DNA of 64,000 nt from Prunus persica (lineage: Eukaryota; Streptophyta; Magnoliopsida; Rosales; Rosaceae), in assembly GCF_000346465.2 (NCBI RefSeq), contig NC_034014.1, positions 11,165,582 to 11,229,581 of the forward strand, written 5' to 3'. Positions 47,527 through 58,412 of the stretch are shown here, piece after piece; within the stretch, counting starts at the first letter, position 1, and each line of letters starts with the position of its first letter. The notes under the pieces are model-generated. The model was not told where the DNA came from. It did no database searches and was given only the letters and a program-made list of their open reading frames with translations. Made by a program: the position numbers and the translations under genes.

Positions 47527-48376
47527 CAAAATGGTTTTACAAGAAACAATATGAAAAAATCAAATCAGACAATGTGCCCATTAATCAAAACCTAATAAAG
47601 TTCATAAGTAATCTTCGGTAGTTTCCCATATAATAAGCTAGAGATTTTTTTTGTATTTCTTTTGTGGCCAAGATTGGAGATTTGATTGTGTCTCGGTGCT
47701 TACCCACCCAAAATTCATGGTATCTTCCAATTTGTTACTATAAGAAAATTATTAAGCATAAAATAAATAAATAAAAATTTTAAAAAAAAAAGGTATACGA
47801 TTGTTGGTGTCAATTTGAAAGCGTGAAGAAGAATTGGAAGAAAGAATTGAGAATTTGTGGGAGGGAGAAACTAGAACAGAAAAAAGAAAGAAAGAACAAA
47901 TTCCTCTTTGCATTTGTTTATTTATGGGAGGTTTGGTTTATAGTCACTATAGAGATTCTTATTATGATAGATAGGAAACTAAATTCACCTAATTTACTTG
48001 AGGTCAATGACAAAAAAAAAGAGGGTGTAATACTTTACAATAATGTAATTAAAAAATTTCAAAATTACACACAATGCCACTCCATTTATATTTCAAGTCA
48101 ATAAACTTATGCCACATGTCCAGCGATCCACCTCCCCAAATAGGTAGCATGCGCGCATCTATTTTGGATTTTACGTATTTATTTTGTCGAACATGGGGTT
48201 TTGGGTACTATGGTTTGAGTATGTTTTCTCAAATGGAGAATTGCTGGTTCTGATCCCCGAAGCAGTCATTCGTTGACAGACAGCCATATGCCAGGGAGGT
48301 TGTGTGTTGTCAACGCATAAGGGATTATCCTTTCTCTGTCGCGAGTTTGTGGAAGTCTGAGCCATCCTTGATCTTC
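47527..48376. other. End of copy B and unclassified intergenic DNA
   Basis: Positions 47527-47830 continue the copy B segment (matching 29545-29612 and 29900-30075), then homology stops. From 47830 to 48376 no gene is recognised. The minus-strand frame 48365-48171 has no known motif. Confidence 0.55.
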
Positions 48377-48828
48377 TAAGAGCACTTTCAGCAGTTTGCC
48401 CTTTGCCATGGCAAGAGGGGGCTAGGGCAACTACTATTCACGTGAAAAGTGGTTGCCCTTGCAAAAAGCAATGTGTGTTTCCAGCAGTTGCCATGGCAAA
48501 TGGCAAATACTATTCTTTTTTCTTTTTTTTGTATTTTTCACAACTTTTTAAACCTAAACAATTAATTTGGATAGTATATTCGGATAAGATATTTGGGTTC
48601 CTACGTGTCAAAACTATTCATATCTCATAATCAGATAAAATTTTCGGATAAGATTTTAGGTTTCAAATTTCAGATAAATTTCAAATTTCATATACATTTC
48701 AAAATTCAAATTCAGATAAGATTTTCACTCTCTAAAATTGCGGCACATGTCATCTCTATCTGCCCAAATGTTTCTATAAAACCAGAGGCTCAGCCCATAC
48801 CTCTCTCACCAGATCTTCTCTATATTTT

Positions 48829-50248
48829 TGTTGAGGCCCAAATAATCCACGGCTTGGGCCAAATGAATTCCCGGCCTAGCACAATACCTTATTGAGAAAA
48901 AACCCAAATTGGAGCACACAAAAGTCCGCCATGCACGAGTCACACTCCACGTGCCATGCCAAATAAATAATCTGTCATGCTAGAAATCGAGATTAAGATT
49001 ATAAAATGCATTAGCTCTGCAAATCCATGCTAATTGTCCCATCAAGCATAATAATTAGAAGCATGCCAAGCGATATGCCAGGCTAAGCGACATGTCATGC
49101 CAAGCACGAAATCGTTATTTTGCACCCAACCACTCTACAAGCCTAAGTGGGCTCAAGCCACTCAAATGCCCGGGGCTTGCTTGAGTGGGTTGTGGTATGG
49201 ATGGTAATAAATCGACATGAGGCCCATTGATGGGCCGAGAAATGGAAGTCTCGGGTTGCTTCGGAGCCTCGGGACTCAAGCCCATTTCTTAAGCCCAAAC
49301 ATGTGGGTGAGCATAAGAGAGAAAATATCCCAACCAAAAAGCCCAACCAAAATAGTCCATTACCTTAGTCAAAATAGCCCATTAGCTTAACCAAGATTAG
49401 CCCAACACCTCAACAAAATAAGCCAAAACTTAGTGAGGTTGGCCCATTTATTTGATAGGCCAACCCATTGTTCTAGAAGGCCCATATAAATAAAATAAAG
49501 ACTTGCAAAACCATCAGCACCTTGCTGGAAAATAGAAGCCACGAGATGAGCAAATATGTCCACGTACACAAAGCTGCTGAGAGGTTCCAGCACATGGGTG
49601 GAGCAAGTTCCAAGCACAAAACACTCGAAGAACCAAGGGATATTAACATGCAAGCTGCCAGGAAGAGAAGCACCCTTCGAACCAGCATACATACCCCAAT
49701 TCCTTCCCCCATCAGACCTGGCCATGGAAAAAAGAAAGAAAGAAAGGAAGGAGATGGCTGGGAATGGAAGTCTCCCACTGAAACAGCTACGAGAAAGGGG
49801 GCCTTGAGCTCCAAAAAATCTCTGCTAGGCAGAGGAAATTTCACCAAGATAGGAAAAGTCAAGGGAGAAGATGAGAAAAGAAGGGAAAAGCTTGGTCAAA
49901 ATGGGTAGAAGTCATTAGGGTTTCTTGGAAAGTGATGGTTTCCAGCAGCTATAAAATGAGGCCTCTTCTACCCAACAAAAAGAACCCACACCCAGAAAGC
50001 AAGCTTCCTCTCTTACATGCAGAAACCCAGCAATTTCGTGCACTATTTACCCTCCTTCTCCATTTTCTTCTTATGGCAGACTATTTGCACATCTGACAAG
50101 CTGCCAGAAGAACATTATTATTTCTTTCGCTCATGCCAAGCTAGAAAATGTACCTGTAAGCATCAAGAAATTATCTGTAAGTTGCTGTTATTCTGGTTGG
50201 TGAAGATAGCCAAGATGCTTCTTAAGGCTCTACTGCCCTTTTGAAGCA
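48829..50248 (+). mobile_element. Candidate solo LTR inserted upstream of the Harbinger transposase
   Basis: Starts TGTTGAGGCCC and ends TTGAAGCA. Flanks are ATTTT (48824-48828) and TTTTT (50249-50253), a 4 of 5 match. A TATAAAATGAGG core at about 49950 sits where an LTR promoter is expected. No internal coding region. Reading frames inside are unremarkable. Confidence 0.45.
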
Positions 50249-50396
50249 TTTTTGGGGCTTTATTTTCAAATTCAGACAAAGGGGACAATTTCAGCAATCT
50301 GCCATTTATGGCAGTCCAGCCCATTTACAGCTGCTGGAAGAAAAATCCCCCTATAATTTTCATTTCTCAGATTTTAGAATTCATACTCCATTCTCA

Positions 50397-51761
50397 ATGG
50401 CAAACATGAACGAGGTCTTGGAGAGGCAAGAGCGAGAAACTAGAGAAAGAAGGCATAGATGAGCTGCAGGCAAAATAGTGCAGAGAGAACTAGATCAGCA
50501 AATTGTCACAGCAGTGGCTTTGCTTGATGAAGAAGACCAGAGTCGCCGTGGTTCACGAGAAGGTCGTGGCCCGAATGTGGACAGACATAGACATTCTCAG
50601 GGTAAGAATCTTCTGGAAGATTATTTTATCCCAACTTCTCTATACTATGATATTCATTTTCGAGCGCGATATAGAATGCAACCCCATTTGTTCAATAAAG
50701 TCATGCATGATATTTGTAATTATGATGAATACTTTGTTTAAAAGAAAAATGCTGCTGGAAATTTAGGACTTCTTCCCTAGCAAAAGTTCACAGTTGTTAT
50801 ATGAATGTTGGCGTATGGGTCATCTGCTGATTAGGTGGATAAGACTGCTAGGATGGGGAAGTCCACTGCTTTGGAGAGCTTGGTGAGATTTTGTGATGAA
50901 TCGAAACTCTATACATCAGGGTCTATCTGCGCAGACCTACGCGCAGAAACCTACAACGGCTTCTACAAAAAGCCGAAGCTCGAGGATTTTCAGGAATGAT
51001 TGGTAGCATCGACTACATGCACTAGCATGGAAAAATTGCTCAACTGCTTGGCAAGGAGATTATGGAAATAGGAAAGGGCAAAAAAGTATCATACTTAAAG
51101 CCATTGCTGGATTCGATACATGGGTTTGGCACGCCTTCTTATTAGTTGCCGGATCTCACAACGACTTGAACGACCTGGGTCAATCCCTAGTGTTTAACGA
51201 TGTTTTGAGAGGTGAAGCCCCAAATATCACCTATAAAATCAACAATACCGTCTACTAGAATGGGTATTATCTAGCTGACGGTATCTACCCGAGGTGGACC
51301 ATATTTGTAAAATCAATTCAGCATCCCCGATCCCAAAAGCAAAAATTATTTGCTGCCTATCAAGAGGGTTACAAAAAGGATGTGGAGAGGTGATTTGGTA
51401 TCCTCCAAGCCCGGTGAGCTATTATTAGGGGTGCGGCGAGTCTATTTGATGAGGAGGTGCTGAGGAGCATAATGATGACATACATCATCCTCATAACATG
51501 ATTGCGGAGGATGAGTATGATTACGATGCTACAGATGTGTACGAATCGGATCCCATGAACACGGCCTTGACAAGAATTTATGAAAAACCCATGGGGCTAA
51601 ATGGAGAACCAATGCAACATGAACCGTTGGTTAGGGACAGTCGTTTCATGCCTTGTATGATTGATCGATACACGGAGATGCAATCGTCTTATATTCATGA
51701 ACGACGTCAAGTTGACTTGATGGAGCATTTATGGGCGGTGAAAGGCAATGACGGTGAATGA
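50397..51761 (+). pseudogene. PIF/Harbinger DDE transposase, degenerate
   Basis: From the ATG at 50397 the frame gives a charged leader, then the family pattern NLLEDYF, HFRARYRMQPHLFNKVM and DICNYDEYF. After 50741 the reading passes through several frames. GMIGSIDYMH contributes the first catalytic Asp. Then come WHAFLLVAGSHNDLND with the second Asp, GYYLADGIYPRW, KKDVER with the Glu region, and HNMIAEDEYDYD, ending at TGA 51759-51761. In-frame stops include TGA 50460-50462, with frameshifts near 50741 and 51240-51420. Length and order match a full family member of about 440 residues, but the copy is dead. Needs the partner gene at 52073-53203 for activity in this superfamily. Confidence 0.85.
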
Positions 51762-52072
51762 AGTGAAGTGAAGATGTTTTTTTTTAATTTATTAGGTTTA
51801 TGTTGTATTCTTAGTTATGCTTTGTTTTTTTAGTGCTTTGGTTGTGGTTTGTTTATTTTTATGCTTTGGTTGTGGTTTGTTTTTTTGTAATGCTTTGGTT
51901 GTGGTTTGTTTTTTATGTATGGAATGTTTTGAATAAAAAGGTATTTTATTGAATACTTTCTTTATTCACTCAAAGAAAATCAATGCAACTAATAAAATAA
52001 AATACATGAATTACAACTAATTTTTAAAACAAAACATTAAAATACAATGAAATGAAAGGCAAGCAAACTAAC
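51762..52072. other. Spacer between the convergent Harbinger genes
   Basis: T-rich, with a degenerate repeat of GCTTTGGTTGTGGTTTGTTT (three or more times between 51820 and 51930) and AATAAA-like strings on both strands near 51945-52010. Serves as shared 3' ends. Confidence 0.6.
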
Positions 52073-53203
52073 TTAATGGTTTTGATCATTTAACCAATCC
52101 GTGTTGCTAGGTCCATCATCACGAAAAAGTCTTCGTCTCATAATATCCCTTTGTTCTAGCTTCCAAAATTGTTTTATTTCAGGGGACATTTGGCTTGTAT
52201 CCACGGCCATGGTTTCTCGATCCTTCCTCTCAATGTTTTCTTGGCATACATACTCCCTTTCTTTGCGTACATACTCCCTTTCTTTTGCGTATTCTAGTTG
52301 AATTGCCTTCTCGTCTTCTTGGGTTTTCATGTCTATTTCAATTCTCATGGCGCTTTATCTTGCAATTTCCTCCAAAAACTTAGACCCATTATTGGTAGAA
52401 TTACTCCCTCTCTTCGCCTTTGCCGCCTTCCTCCCAATAGGCCTGGCTCCCTTTGGATGGGTGAGTCTTAACTCATCGGAAAATCTATAGGCGAATCCGA
52501 TGACAGTGAATCATGGAGTGGCATCTCGTTCAACACCACCGTCGGACCTGTTGGAATAATTCAGAATCTCTTACAATTCTTCACCACCTCCCAACATTGG
52601 GTATGGTTGAAAGTTTTTTTGCCTTGCCCAGTAGCACCATACCACATTTGTGCTTACATAATCTATATATATATATATATAATATTGGAAATGCAAGAAA
52701 CTTAAAAAAAATATTGGCAATGCAACAAATATAAACAAAATAATGAAAATGCAAGAAATTTTAACAATTTATTGGAAATGCAAGAAATGCAAGAAATATT
52801 TAAATAAATATTGAAAATACAAGAAATATTAACAAAATATAAAAATTGTAAGAAACATTTAAATTAAAATTAATAGGACATTAAAATTAATAAAATGAAA
52901 ATTACAAATAATTTACCTCATTGCTAAGATTTTCCCCGCTTCTATGGTTGTCCATCGCTTTTGCCAAAGCATCTCTCCATTTCCCCAACTCTTTATTGAG
53001 AATTTTCCACCTACTAGATAATGTCATTTTCGTACAGGTCTAACCTGATCTTTCACAAAATTTGGTATGAATTTTTTTCACATATGACAGAATTTCATCT
53101 CATTGCTCGAGATGGGACAATGACTAATTTGAACCCAACACTCACACAACAAAACATCTTCCATGATGCTCCATGCCCCTCCGGTTTCGATAGAAGAAGC
53201 CAT
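52073..53203 (-). pseudogene. Harbinger Myb/SANT-like partner protein, degenerate
   Basis: ATG at 53203 (MASSIETGGAW) opens a SANT/Myb-like trihelix with AWSIMEDVLLCECWVQIS. Later come SSRWKILNKELGKWRDAL and NHRSGENLSNE, ending in a donor-like GAG/GTAAAT at about 52918. An AT-rich intron-like stretch to about 52500 follows. The C-terminal part has RPIGRKAAKAK and a Lys/Glu-rich coiled coil ending at 52073. Stops (TGA near 53085, TAA near 52352) and a shift near 53035 break it. In this superfamily the protein helps the transposase bind ends and enter the nucleus. Confidence 0.75.
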
Positions 53204-53685
53204 AATATGATAGAGAAAAATAAAACTTAAAAGTGAAAAAAATATTGAGTAGAAAGTGAATAATAGTTGAAGGAGAAGAAAATGTACAAGGATTTGGTGT
53301 TAAAAGTGGAGAGTATTGGTTGGTATTTATAAAAAAACAATTCATTAATTTTTGGGTTTTTTATACAAAAATATCAAATTTTTTATTATTATTTTATTGC
53401 ACAAAAATTCGCTGCCCTGGATTGGAGGAAAAAAAATTTGATCGGAGAGCCCAAAAGACGACACGTGGTTGCTAGGCGTTGGGAGTGCAAAAAAATTTCA
53501 ACGCCAAGGTTGGCATCAGCGCAAAACTCAAGCTCGCCTCCCCTTCGAGCCAGCCCAGTCTGCTAGGGTTCACTTCCTGCCTGAATCAGCTTTTGTTGCT
53601 GGAAACAATTTTTTGGCCCTAAACACCCACACCACCCCCCACCCCCAAAGCCCGAGCCCAGCCTCCACTGCTGGACTTGCTCTAA

Positions 53686-56665
53686 GATGCCACAACTCTA
53701 TATCAAACAAGAAGTTTCTCATCCATTCGGTTTCTTTGCATGCTGCTGTTATTGCTATAAACTCAGATTCCATCGTAGAGTGTGATATAATTGTTTGTTT
53801 CTTTGATGCCCAAGAAACTGCACCTCCTCCAATTGTGAATATCCACTCTGACGTGGATTTGTTGTCATAATCCAACTAGCATTTGACTAACCCTTCAATA
53901 CAGCTGGAAATTTAGAGTAAAATAGACCCAAGTTAATGGTCCTCTTTAGATAACCTAAAACTTTACGTATTGCTTCCCAATGTTGTGCACTAGGATTACT
54001 TGTAAATCAGGATCGAAATAGTCTACTCCTTTTTTCTGCTTAAAGCCTTTGGCTACTAACCTGGTAAAGGTTTGTAGAGAACCATCGGTATTATATTTTC
54101 TTGTAAACACCCATTTGCAACCAATTGGTTTATATCTATGTGATAAGTCTACTACAGTCCATGTTTGGTTTGACAATAATGAGTTCATCTCATCATCTAT
54201 AGCCTCCTTCCAGAAGGCAGCATCTCTTTAAGTCATTGCTTCATTTAGACTTTTAGGATCTTCTTCAACTTGAACTTGATTTCTATCTCATTCTACCAGA
54301 AACACAATGGCTTGTGAAGAAATAAAATCAGGATCTAAATAATTCTTTTCTTTCCTAGTTCTTTTGCTTTTCCTAGGTTCAGAAGCCCCACTTCTAGTTC
54401 TTTTCTTTTTCTGCTGGAAGATGAACTAGGATTTGTATCAACCATTGGTTCTTGAGTATGATATAGAGTTGAACTAGGACTAGGGTCATGATAGAACCTA
54501 TCTTCAAAGAATTCTACATCTCTAGACTCAACAATGATATTTGAGTTTACATCAAGCAACCTATATGCTTCAGATTTTTTTGCATACATCCCACAGAGAT
54601 ACATTTTATACCTCTAGGACCCAATTTTGACCTATTAGGATCATGAGTTCTATCAAAAGCCAAACAGCCCCAAACTCTAAAATAATTTAGATTTGGTTTT
54701 CAGCACTTCCATACTTCATATAGAGACACATCTGTCTTCTTAGAAGTAATTCTATTTTGAATATAGCATGCAGTAAGGAGTGCTTCACCCCCACAAATAA
54801 ATAGGAACATTAGCACTTATAATCATAAAATTAATCATATTAGTCAATGTTCTATTCATTCTCTCGCTAAGCCATTTTGTTGTGGTGTATAAGGTGCAGT
54901 TTTTTGATGGATGATACCATGTTCTTCACAAAACAAAGAAAACTCATGTGAAAAATATTCACCACCTCTATCACTACAAAGGATTTTAATTTTCTTTTCC
55001 TTTTGATTTTCAACTTCAGCCTTATATCGTTTAAAAAACTCAAAGGCTTCATCCTTGCTAGGTATGAAATATATAAGTAAATCTAGAGCAGTCATCTATA
55101 AATGTAATAAAATATCGTTTTCCTCCTCTTGTTAAAGTTCCATTGTACTCACAAATATCAGAATATACTAAGTTTAAGATTTTTGTGTTTAATTTTAGAT
55201 TGGGCACAAGTTTCACAATTTCTAGATGTAACTTCTTTGCAAGAAATTAAATTTTGCTTAGATAAGTATTTCAAAGATATGTAATTTAAATGTGCTAACC
55301 TAGAATGCCATAAAAAAGAAGAGTCGTCAACAATATAAATAGAAGAATTCACTTTTATTAAACTGAGCTTGAACATTCCATCACATGAATAACCCTTCCC
55401 AACAAACATGTCATTCTTTGACACTATTAGTTTATCAGACTCTAGAACAATTTTTATGCCATTCTTGCATAGTAGATTTGCAGATACAAGATTCTTCCTT
55501 GTGTCTGGGACATGAAAAACATTGGTCAAGTTTATTGTCTTTCCAAAAGTAAATTGGAGTTCAACCGGTCCTTTTCCTAAGACTGTAGCAGAACTATGGT
55601 TGCCCAGTAACACCTCTTGAGAATGATATTCTGTTGTGTAGGTCTTGAATTGTGTTTTATCATTGCAAACCTGGATGGTAGCTCCAGAGTCAAGCCACCA
55701 GTCTGAACTTTTAGTTGCTGCAGCCATGCTCAATTCAGTGATCATGCCAATTTGCATCTCAGAGACCATAGCAATTATTACTTCAGTAGAATTTTCCTCT
55801 ACCAAATTTGCCTTGTTTAATTTGGCATCCTCATTTTTCTTGAACCTGCAATCACGGATAAAGTGGCCTTTCTTGCCATAATGGCGGCAATTTCCATCTT
55901 TCTTGCCACTCTTGGTGTTGGGGTTAATCTTTTTAAACTTCCCTGTGTTATTCACTTTGAAGTTCTTTTTGAACTTACTACTACTCCCTTCAACATAATT
56001 AACCTTAGTGAAGTCTTGAGAGGAAAAAGCTTTCTCTCGATTTCGAGTTTCCTCTTCAATTTGGATCCCCTTTGAAAGATCTTGGAGACTCGTATCTTCT
56101 GCCATATGCAAAAGTTTCTTCCTATAATTGTTCCAGCCATTGGGTATTTGACATGATATCTCCTACTTGCAATGACTCAGGAACAATTATTTTGACTTCA
56201 CGGAGCTTTGTGACCAATATAAGTAAATCCTGAACTTGGTCCACAATTGATTTTCCATAAGTCATAGTGAATTCATAGAATTTAAACATAAGGAATTTAT
56301 CAGTACCTTTCTTCTCTGATGTGTATTTTTCTTCAAGAGCATTCTAGATTTCTCTTGAAGATTGAGTAGCAGCAAAAAGATTATACAACCGATCAGATAA
56401 TGTGTTTAAGATGTGTCCTCTGCACATTAATTCATCTTCTTTGTGCTTCTTTCTATCAGCAATAATTTTTTCAGTATCTGCTGCATTGGGTTTTGGAATT
56501 GGCTGCAAATTTGGATCAAGAACATAGACAATTTTTTAGTGCAGCCAGCATCCAGCGAATCTTGTCTTTCCAACGTATGAAATTGGTTCCATAAAACTTG
56601 TCAAGTTTCCAAAAAGAACTATCTTTCATTTCAGAGAGAGCCATAATTTCTGACATATTCTCCAT
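53686..56665 (-). pseudogene. Copia gag-pol polyprotein, partial and degenerate
   Basis: The gag start at 56665 (MENMSEIMALSEMKD) runs with stops to about 56150. The zinc knuckle near 55890-55850 reads CRHYGKKGHFIRDC, so its second Cys is Tyr. Protease has WLDSGATIQV. Pre-integrase has WHSRLAHLN and CETCAQSK. Integrase keeps CSDRGGEYF, but a one-base loss near 54873 destroys the NGLAER-type segment. RT begins (WVFTRKYNTDG, RLVAKGF, about 54120-54030) and then jumps directly to PSAQHWEAIRKVLGYL, so the catalytic core including the YxDD box is deleted at about 54000-54015. RNase H has GGAVSW and STMESEFIA and stops at the truncation. Confidence 0.88.
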
Positions 56666-56684
56666 ACAAATATCACTTTAAGAT

Positions 56685-57187
56685 TGTCGGAAATTAAATT
56701 GAGAATAGACAGAAAATTTAGCTTTGAGGCACGTTACTACATTTTCCTTAAAGTGATATTTGCCCCCACTCAATAGAGTTTGCTAATGGGTTCCAGACAA
56801 ATCACTTTCAGGATACAACAAATATTGGAATTATAGAGTTTAGCAAAAACTGAAATTTCCTTAGAATTTCTACAAGGAAATTGTATGATATATTGAGAAG
56901 AAGAGTTAGGGAGAGATTGATTTATGTTGTGTTTAGAAGTCCCACGTTGTGGGATTTTTATACATTGAGTGTCAAAAGTACCCATTTGATTCTGGTGAAG
57001 AGGTGCCAAAGCACTCTTCCGATGGATAGATGCCTCCTACTGAATATAACAGTCAATATCCAAATTTCACAACTGTTAGGATACTTTTCAAAGGATAACT
57101 CTGTTTCACAATACACCCTGACTCATCACTAATATATGCAATCAATCATATATCTATTTAGATATATATATTTTGAAATCTCTAACA
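56685..57187 (-). repeat. 5' LTR of the minus-strand Copia
   Basis: TGTCGGAAATT..TCTCTAACA, alignable along its full length to 15307-15817. Confidence 0.88.
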
Positions 57188-58030
57188 TTTAATTAGTCAT
57201 TAATTATATTGTATCATTGATATATTAGATCTTTTCAACAAGCTAGATATAGAGACATTCATTGAAGCTTTGAAAAAGAAATGTCGACAAGAAGCCTAGA
57301 TATAGATTTTTATTTTTTTTTAATGGTTTATATTCATACCCAAAAAAAAAAAAAAAAAACTTTGTTCTTTGGGGTTTATTTGTTAAATTCAGAGAGACGG
57401 GTTAGTAGCTCACTACTAGCAACACCGATATTGTCATCAACTTAACCATCTACAAAGTCTAATAAAGTGTGAGATTTTATCACAAAAGGCATATTAGGAG
57501 TGAATTTACTTAGTATAAGTTGTAATTTATTTAGTTGTGAAGTTTTCAATGTGGGACTTTATATTCTTCAAGACGCTCCCTCACGTAGGACAACGACATA
57601 GTGGGCAACACGTGGAACCAAGTCCACATCGGAGTCAATCATTCAAGCCCAACATGTGAACACTACGGATTGGGTAAAGGGTATGAGTAAACATTCAAGC
57701 CTAACATATGAACACCACATATTGGGTAATGGTAAAGGGCCAATTCAGGCCCAGTCAATCAACCTGCTCTAATATCATGTTAAATTTCAAAGAGACAGGT
57801 CAACGGCCTACTACTAATAACATAGTTACACAGATATTGTTTCTAACTTAACCACATACGAAGCCCAATAGATGTGAGATTTTATCATAAAAGGCCTTGA
57901 TATTATTAGGAGTGGAACCACTTATTATAAATTGTAATTTATTTAATCAAATTTTCAATGTAGAACTTTATATTCTTTAACACTATCCCTTTTTTTCATC
58001 GAAAAACAAAGAAGACTTTTTTTATTTATT
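57188..58030. repeat. Intergenic DNA with a two-copy direct repeat, about 400-bp period
   Basis: Positions 57379-57590 and 57779-57985 share GTGAGATTTTATCA, AAAAGGC, TAATTTATTTA and CTTTATATTCTT in the same order. They are diverged copies. A poly-A tract lies at 57340-57359. No gene. Confidence 0.75.
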
Positions 58031-58412
58031 TAAAACAATAAAACCCGTGTATATTTCACGTTGTCAGCCAGAGCGCATGGTATTGGTACCAAATAGGCGG
58101 AAGATGGGCACGCACAAGTCTCTCCACATAAAGCAGAAAGTTCTCGAACAGAGCTCTCCACGTGACCATCACGTGGCCTTCCGCCTGTCCAACGTGCCCT
58201 TCCCTCCGCCTAAAGCAAACGTCGACACGCAAAAGAAAGAGATAGAGAAAGAGAAAAACGCGAGAAAAAGCAAAGCAAAGCACAAAGCCAAATAAGATTT
58301 GATCAAACGTCCAAGTCTCAGTTAAACCCAATTCCTTTCCTTTCAACTCTTCCTCTTTAGCTCAGTCTCTCAACCGCCAAACAGCAGAGAGCCAAAAACA
58401 ATCATAGCATAG
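58031..58412 (+). promoter_or_regulatory. Promoter and 5' leader of the NAC gene
   Basis: Two CACGTG G-boxes lie 11 bp apart (58159-58164 and 58170-58175); the second is in the ABRE-like context CACGTGGC. A C/T-rich leader at 58325-58375 precedes the start codon. G-box pairs of this spacing are typical ABA or stress-response elements. No TATA box is convincing. Confidence 0.6.

Larger units (their letters stand above)
48380..53682. mobile_element. PIF/Harbinger transposon with convergent transposase and Myb-like genes
   Basis: Candidate ends GAGCACTTTCAGCAGT (48380) and, inverted, GAGCAAGTCCAGCAGT (53682) are flanked by TAA on both sides (48377-48379 and 53683-53685), as expected for the 3-bp TWA duplication of this superfamily. 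The inside has the two classic genes pointing at each other. The transposase and Myb/SANT-like identities are strong. The outer boundaries are less so: TIR similarity is short, and the left flank is not recognisable as the Copia sequence found on the right flank. Confidence 0.65.
53686..57187 (-). mobile_element. 5' part of a minus-strand Copia element
   Basis: Starts with the LTR at 57187-56685 and reads leftward through gag, protease and integrase. Only the first RT residues and part of RNase H follow. It is cut at 53685 by the Harbinger end. There is no 3' LTR on that side. The outer flank at 57188-57192 is TTTAA. The LTR is the same family as 15307-15817. Confidence 0.85.

Noticed and set aside
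48171..48365. 64-residue minus-strand frame as Copia continuation left of the Harbinger element
   Set aside because: Tested as the missing RNase H part, but it has none of the expected motifs.
49522..49908. 128-residue Lys-rich frame
   Set aside because: Lies in the candidate solo LTR, with no domain and low-complexity composition.
53469..53870. 133-residue plus-strand frame
   Set aside because: Antisense of the Copia RNase H joined to the Harbinger end.
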